From NCBI GenBank assembly GCA_003513005.1, contig DOTD01000005.1, forward strand, positions 1 to 18,855: a stretch of DNA of 18,855 bases. Reading direction: 5' to 3'. Shown one piece after another: positions 15,072 through 18,855 of the stretch (its first letter is position 1; each line of letters starts with the position of its first letter). A program made the translations under genes and the position numbers. Source of the DNA: Desulfotomaculum sp. (GTDB taxonomy: Bacteria > Bacillota > Desulfotomaculia > Desulfotomaculales > Nap2-2B). A model generated the notes under the pieces. The model was given only the letters and a program-made list of their open reading frames with translations. It made no database searches and had not been told where the DNA came from.

Positions 15072-16148
15072 TCAAGTTAATATTTCGGGATCGATAGGCA
15101 TCCTGCCATATATCCTGGCAGCATCCATCAGCGCAATAATGTTTTCCGGAGGTGTCCCTATGGGTATCTGACATCCGGTGCTTAATATATATCCTTTTGG
15201 ATTATCATAAGTTTTCCTGAGGCATTCTTTGGCCTCCGCCAAAATATGCTCGCGAGTCCCCTTCATTATGGTGTCAATAGGACGCACATTCCCCATCAGG
15301 CAAACCTTATCTCCTACAGTCACCTTTGCATCGGCTAAATCGATCACGTTATCCAGGCTTAAAAGCGGAGCGCCGGTATCCACCATGCCCTGCCAGATTT
15401 TTTTTGAATTGCCGCAGATATGCAGGCTGGGTCTTGTACCGCAACGCTCAAAAATCCGCTCAACGTATTTCTTTAAATACGGAACAGCAAACTCTTCAAA
15501 ATTTTTGGCGCTGATTATATTTCCCGTGGCAGTAGGCTCGGCAATACTGGGAATCAGGCCCAAATCGCACACCGCATCAATATATCTTAATGCGCTTTCA
15601 GTTACGAGTTCCAGGAGACGGTGGGCCATTTCCGGTTTTTTTTGCAGATCCCTGAGAAAGTTTTCCGTACCCCGCAAGCCGGCCGCTGCGGTGAAGGGCC
15701 CTCCTACCCCACTGCCGATATTCACCTGGCTGCCTATTTCCTGATCAATTATTTGAAGCGCTTTTAAAATGAGAGGAAGCCTGCCGTCACTGTGCGGATC
15801 AGCAGGTTTCAGCCTGTCAAAATCAGTGTAATCTTTTAAAACAGGCTCACTGACAAAGGACAGGCCATCATCGGGAAATTTCAATTTCGTTCCCATAGCC
15901 TCTGGTATGGCGTGCAAACCCGGCCCTACACCTACACCATCATGGCCAAACATTCGGAAACAAGTTATTTCAACTTCAGCCATCAGCTCGGGCGAATGAT
16001 AGTAGGCAGACAATTTCTTCCCTGTAAGGTGTGTCTGGGTTTCACCCATAAGCGGAATACAAGGTATACGATCGATTTCTTCTCCTTTTGCGAATGCGCT
16101 CATTCTCTCTTTGGGAGTCATTTCATCTTTCTTTGGTATCAAGTTCAC
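15072..16148 (-). CDS. UroD-family methyltransferase, first gene of corrinoid operon
   Basis: A 358-residue uroporphyrinogen-decarboxylase-superfamily protein, clearly diverged from the second UroD gene of the operon. Visible features: MTPKERMSAFAKGEEIDRIP near the start, H243-x-C245 (LHICGN) and C326 (STGCQIP), the metal-binding set of MtaA/MtbA/CmuA-type methyltransferases. It lacks coproporphyrinogen-decarboxylase context (no hem genes), so methyl transfer is the likely role. The start is GTG 16148 with AAGGGGG ~11 bases ahead; ATG 16121 is an alternative with a weaker site. As the lead gene it may be the substrate-specific methyltransferase that demethylates an unknown donor onto the corrinoid protein. 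A decayed close relative lies at 11330-11431. Confidence 0.85.
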   Translation of the reverse strand: MNLIPKKDEMTPKERMSAFAKGEEIDRIPCIPLMGETQTHLTGKKLSAYYHSPELMAEVEITCFRMFGHDGVGVGPGLHAIPEAMGTKLKFPDDGLSFVSEPVLKDYTDFDRLKPADPHSDGRLPLILKALQIIDQEIGSQVNIGSGVGGPFTAAAGLRGTENFLRDLQKKPEMAHRLLELVTESALRYIDAVCDLGLIPSIAEPTATGNIISAKNFEEFAVPYLKKYVERIFERCGTRPSLHICGNSKKIWQGMVDTGAPLLSLDNVIDLADAKVTVGDKVCLMGNVRPIDTIMKGTREHILAEAKECLRKTYDNPKGYILSTGCQIPIGTPPENIIALMDAARIYGRMPIDPEILT

Positions 16149-16303
16149 AAAAACCAGGCCCCCTTGATAACGATCGGATTAAACAAATACAGGTTATATT
16201 TACTTCTGCGATGATATAATTCCTTTATTTTAGTAATCTGATTATTTTATCACTCGACCCATAAATGATAATAATTTTGCCCCTGCATCAATCCGATTTT
16301 AGT

Positions 16304-16334
16304 AGGAACATATCAGGAACATATCAGGAACATA
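16304..16334. repeat. 11-bp tandem direct repeat upstream of methyl-transfer operon
   Basis: AGGAACATATC occurs almost three times in exact tandem (16304-16314, 16315-16325, 16326-16334 partial), about 155 bases before the first gene of the operon. One repeat per helical turn suits cooperative regulator binding, but slippage is also possible. The rest of 16149-16509 is AT-rich; TTATCA and TAAAAT 16 bases apart near 16240-16270 on the minus strand are only a weak promoter candidate. Confidence 0.6.
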
Positions 16335-16509
16335 TATTTTAAAAAAGCAGACTTTGCTATTGTTTAAAAGAGATTAAAGAATGAGCTATTATAGATAGAT
16401 GGTGAGTGAACAAAATCAGAACCGGGATACCTGATTAAAAGTCTTAGAAAATATGTCAGAAGCTTGATAAACGGAAAGAGCGGATATGCAAAAACTTCTA
16501 AAAAACAAA

Positions 16510-16535
16510 AGCCGCACCCTTTTATAGGTGCGGCT
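16510..16535 (-). terminator. terminator after stalk-domain remnant
   Basis: AGCCGCACC (16510-16518) pairs with GGTGCGGCT (16527-16535) around an 8-base loop, and the minus strand continues TTTTGTTTTTT. It lies 14 bases after the stop of the remnant at 16549 and insulates the methyl-transfer operon from upstream transcription. Confidence 0.85.
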
Positions 16536-16548
16536 AATCTACGCGTCA

Positions 16549-16677
16549 TTACTTCGTATCGGTTATCTTTATTTCCTGAGTTGAACTATCCCATTCCACC
16601 TTGCAGCCCAGCTGCTCGGCGATGAATCTTAACGACAGAAGGGTGGTTACGCTATGCTTTAACGAGACCAATACAAA
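16549..16677 (-). pseudogene. C-terminal remnant of a stalk-domain (copper amine oxidase-like) protein
   Basis: The minus strand reads LLSLRFIAEQLGCKVEWDSS, then TQEIKITDTK and TAA. This is the PLRFIAE-LG-VxWD pattern of the copper amine oxidase N-terminal-like (stalk) domain common in secreted clostridial proteins. Only the last ~34 residues match; upstream codons lose the pattern and an in-frame stop lies near 16678. The retained terminator right after it indicates a once-functional gene end. Confidence 0.65.
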
Positions 16678-16865
16678 ACAGAAAATTTAATTTTTACGCT
16701 ATAGATAAATAAGCCACTCTTGAACTCCAGTATATCAAGGATTGTAAAATTAAGGCATATTAATTTCCAGGTATGATACCATAAATTACAGGTTTTTAAT
16801 GTAAACTTTTCATGATAGCCTGAAATTGATGTTTCTGTAAGAAATATAATCCATCCAGTCTTATT

Positions 16866-16883
16866 CAGTCAGTCAGTCAGTCA
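16866..16883. repeat. CAGT tetranucleotide microsatellite
   Basis: CAGT is repeated four and a half times in exact tandem. It lies in an AT-rich, gene-free stretch (16680-16944) that otherwise holds only the terminator at 16904-16929. No reading frame crosses it, so phase variation of a protein is unlikely. Confidence 0.8.
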
Positions 16884-16903
16884 TTATTCCGAACAAAAGA
16901 AAA

Positions 16904-16929
16904 CCAGTCTCCTTTTAGTAAGAGACTGG
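16904..16929 (-). terminator. terminator of the 100-aa gene / istB unit
   Basis: CCAGTCTC (16904-16911) pairs with GAGACTGG (16922-16929), with TTTTCTTTTG on the minus-strand exit. It lies 15 bases after the stop of the gene at 16945-17247. Confidence 0.8.
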
Positions 16930-16944
16930 CTGAACAAAGGAACA

Positions 16945-17247
16945 CTACCTGTATTTCCCCCCTTCTTTATAGGCTAAAATATCCGCCCTTGCCTCACCTA
17001 ACTTTTCTGTAAAAACCTTTTCAAACCAGGCAGCCCTGTTCCTGGTGGGCGGGTATTGCCTGTATTTATCGCTAACCTTGCAGATTGCCTCAATCACCTC
17101 AGCCACACCGAAATTTAATTCTCCGGCTATCCTGAGCGCTGTCGGCAGCAGGTCAATAAAACCGGCGCTAACAAAATACATATCCAAACTATACATGCAT
17201 TGTTCTGTATTTGAAGCGGTTTTTTCCAATAATAACTTATCACGCAT
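16945..17247 (-). CDS. hypothetical 100-aa protein downstream of istB
   Basis: A 100-residue mostly helical protein, not recognised. It has a hydrophobic middle (FVSAGFIDLLPTALRIAGEL) and an amphipathic C-terminus with the pattern RNRAAWFEKVFTEKLGEARA, which has the look of the end of a replication- or phage-type protein, but I cannot assign a family. ATG 17247 lies 21 bases after the istB stop and has GGGGGA seven bases upstream; its own terminator follows. It could be a passenger gene of the IS21-like element, or a host gene whose 5' part was displaced when the element inserted. Confidence 0.55.
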   Translation of the reverse strand: MRDKLLLEKTASNTEQCMYSLDMYFVSAGFIDLLPTALRIAGELNFGVAEVIEAICKVSDKYRQYPPTRNRAAWFEKVFTEKLGEARADILAYKEGGKYR

Positions 17248-17268
17248 TTGACTGTCCCCCGTGACTGT

Positions 17269-18015
17269 TTACTTTTTTATCTTGTTTTGCAGCCTGAAAT
17301 CCTCGCCATTCATATTGAGAATGACAGATAAATGTATTAATCTGCCGATCAGAGCCGCAGTCATATGTTCATCCCTGCCAAGAAAGGTGACCCACTTGGA
17401 AAATTCAAGATTTGATGTGACAATGGTGCTTTTGGTTTCGTATCTTGCCGCGAAGATCTGGAACAGCAAACTTGCTCCTGACGCGTCAAATGACAGATAT
17501 CCAAGCTCATCAATAATCAGCACATCGCAGGCGTTCACGTTTTTTATGAACTGGCTCAAATGCTTCTCACTGGCGGCTTCAGTCATCTGCGTCACGAGAT
17601 CTGAAGCTCTTTTAAACTTGACGGTATACCCTTTAGAAATAGCCTCAACGCCAAGAGCAATAACCAGATGGCTTTTCCCGGTTCCACAGTTGCCGACAGC
17701 AACTACATTTTGCTTTTGTTTGATAAAATCACAGGCGGCGAGTTTCATAACGGTATCTTTCTTCAGATCAGGCAGGCGTCCATCAAAGACAAAAGTATCA
17801 AGGGTTTGAATGATGGGGAAAGCAGCGTTTTTAATCCGGTATTTATACTTATTCTGCTCCTTAACAGAGTTTTCCGCACAGAGCAGGTTATACAGAATTT
17901 CTTCAGTTGAGGATTCATCTTTTAGATACGATTGGTAATCGGCAAAAGCCGGGAGCTTTAAGTTTTTAGCCAAAGAGACAATTTTATTATGGAAGCCGAA
18001 GTCGTCATTCTTCAC
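17269..18015 (-). CDS. istB: IS21-family helper ATPase IstB
   Basis: A 248-residue AAA+ ATPase, the transposition helper of IS21-family elements. Walker A is GNCGTGKS and Walker B VLIIDELGY; TIVTSNLEFSKW and the ALIGRLIHLS region are typical IstB signatures. In the IS21 pathway IstB assembles on target DNA and stimulates the IstA transposase. The frame is open to TTG 18036, but GTG 18015 is preferred because AAAGGGGG lies ten bases upstream and this gives the usual short overlap (11 bases) with istA. The gene looks intact, but its partner istA is truncated, so the element is probably immobile by itself. Confidence 0.9.
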   Translation of the reverse strand: MKNDDFGFHNKIVSLAKNLKLPAFADYQSYLKDESSTEEILYNLLCAENSVKEQNKYKYRIKNAAFPIIQTLDTFVFDGRLPDLKKDTVMKLAACDFIKQKQNVVAVGNCGTGKSHLVIALGVEAISKGYTVKFKRASDLVTQMTEAASEKHLSQFIKNVNACDVLIIDELGYLSFDASGASLLFQIFAARYETKSTIVTSNLEFSKWVTFLGRDEHMTAALIGRLIHLSVILNMNGEDFRLQNKIKK

Positions 18016-18430
18016 TGGTCTGACGCCCCCTTTCAATCAGTTCATCATACTTATTAAAATCCACCGGCTTGACTTTAACACCGTCGCCGGCTGGATCCGC
18101 TGCTCCAGTCTGGATTTCCAGGTAAAAGCACACCAGATCATATGAGGGCGTACCTGTCGCATTAGCCTGCTTCACCGTCCAGAGCAGTGTGTCATGATCG
18201 ATTTTTCTGCCCAGAAGGAGTATGTTTACCAATTGATAATTCTTATCCCGGTGTTTGCATAACTGCATAAATTCCGAGAGTTCACGGGGCAGTACTCCTT
18301 TTTTTAAAGGAGCCGCGTTTTTAATAGCTCTGGGTTTTCGCTCAAGGATTTCAAGGTAATGTTCGGGGATATACTGGTGGTCCGACTGGCGTAAGGCCTT
18401 CTTATGGCAGTATACTAAATTACCTTCCTG
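18005..18430 (-). pseudogene. istA: 5'-truncated IS21-family transposase IstA (C-terminal part)
   Basis: The minus-strand frame is open from about 18430 to the TGA at 18005-18007 (~141 codons). It reads LVYCHKKALRQSD, QYIPEHYLEILERKPRAIKN, KKGVLPRELSEFMQLC and LLWTVKQANATGTPSYDLV, the C-terminal part of IS21 IstA transposases. There is no start codon at the left boundary and the DDE catalytic domain is missing. The frame is broken at about 18431, where SIR2-like coding sequence begins, so the element lost its 5' half and left inverted repeat. Confidence 0.85.
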
Positions 18431-18665
18431 ATATTCTTATACGGCTAAGAATATAGTTCAGGTTTGGATCATTAAAACTGAAACCTATAAACAAGAATGT
18501 TTTTGATACCGAGTCACCTTGCAAGGCAGTAGTAAACAACGAGTGCGTCAGCTCATACTTCTCATAATCGTCCCTTGTAATAACTGCCTTATGAACTTGA
18601 CTGACATCCCCATGCATTTTATAAACAACTGCATCTCTATCGCTTAATGTTAGGACCCGCACCAA
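18420..18665 (-). pseudogene. fragment of a SIR2-like domain protein
   Basis: About 75 residues of a SIR2-like (SIR2_2 type) domain on the minus strand: DRDAVVYKMHGDV, AVITRDDYEKY, KTFLFIGFSFNDPNLNYILS. Relatives continue after SRIRI with a leucine-rich stretch, but here the frame changes to SGR and a stop, exactly where istA sequence starts. Upstream the frame runs into the end of the transposase at 18672, with only a TTG at 18665, so the N-terminal NAD-binding part is missing. Such proteins often belong to anti-phage systems; this copy is a relic. Confidence 0.7.
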
Positions 18666-18671
18666 AATAAC

Positions 18672-18855
18672 TCATAACTGCTCTTGAGCGAGTATTGCGT
18701 AATTCCAATCACCATGGAACTCGGAGCGCCCCAAGCGCACAGTGTTAAGTTCGGCATCGGACACCCGCACGCCGGCCGGGTACTCGTTGTTATCGACTTG
18801 GCGCCTCACTCTAAGGCCGGCGGCCGTGGTTGCGGTGGCCGTTAAGCTGTCGCCA
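18672..18855 (-). mobile_element. 3' end of an ISAzo13-type transposase, continues outside window
   Basis: The minus strand from the window edge encodes ~60 residues ending in TGA (18672-18674): GLRVRRQVDNNEYPAGVRVS, then DAELNTVRLGRSEFHGDWNY. This is the C-terminal pattern of ISAzo13-family transposases as I remember it (VSD, FHG-WNY). The stretch is visibly more GC-rich than the rest, consistent with an element of foreign origin. The right terminus of the IS should lie between 18640 and 18671; its exact end is not determined. Confidence 0.7.

Noticed and set aside
16304..16334. CRISPR array
   Set aside because: The three 11-bp units are contiguous with no spacers; no cas genes are present in the window.
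16364..16549. 61-codon minus-strand frame
   Set aside because: It runs straight through the strong terminator at 16510-16535 and has no family resemblance.
1..18855. tRNA or rRNA genes
   Set aside because: Reading both strands I saw no cloverleaf with TTCGAATC/GGTTCAA-type T arm and no rRNA-like conserved segments; a covariance search was not possible.

Overview
The window reads as a chromosomal segment of an anaerobic Gram-positive bacterium, most likely a Clostridia member of the Peptococcaceae type (Pelotomaculum/Desulfotomaculum-like). This is an inference from strong AGGAGG/GGGGG ribosome binding sites, frequent TTG and GTG starts, sigma-A-like promoters, a spore-coat-like LysM protein, an archaeal-type DRG GTPase and a corrinoid methyl-transfer operon with its own reductive activator. 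Composition is moderate, except for the last ~180 bases, which are clearly more GC-rich and belong to a transposon.

Layout. Positions 1-550 hold at most one tiny ORF, a terminator and a promoter. Next come two plus-strand genes, an FmdB-type zinc ribbon (561-737) and a DRG/Obg-family GTPase with a TGS domain (975-1952). A minus-strand operon follows: LemA (4362-4919), a DUF2207 membrane protein (2638-4365) and a suppressor-of-fused-like protein (2013-2630), linked by a 4-base overlap and a 7-base gap. After a ~490-base gap with a REP-like scrap there is a small LysM protein (5411-5632), converging on proA (5797-7092, minus) across a bidirectional terminator. Upstream of proA on the same strand are a MenB/BadI-like crotonase (7232-8080) and a large P2-type cation ATPase (8492-11044).

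The ATPase has a striking 5' leader: a good promoter (11251-11280), two compact hairpins, a segment able to pair with the 5' arm of a very strong terminator, then the terminator and ~100 more bases to the start codon. This has the layout of a transcription-attenuating riboswitch, and I do not recognise its class.

Positions 11522-16148 are a tightly packed minus-strand operon for corrinoid-dependent methyl transfer: a UroD-family methyltransferase, a B12-binding corrinoid protein, a second UroD/MtaA-family methyltransferase and a RACo-type [2Fe-2S]/ASKHA activator. In the expected scheme one UroD protein moves a methyl group from an unknown donor to the cobalamin, the other moves it on to an acceptor such as tetrahydrofolate or a thiol, and RACo reduces accidentally oxidised Co(II). 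A degraded tail of a third UroD-family gene lies just downstream (11330-11431).

From ~16150 to the end the region is decayed and mobile: 11-bp tandem repeats, a stalk-domain gene remnant with its own terminator, a CAGT microsatellite, an unknown 100-aa gene, an IS21-type istB with a 5'-truncated istA, a fragment of a SIR2-like protein, and the 3' end of an ISAzo13-type transposase running out of the window.
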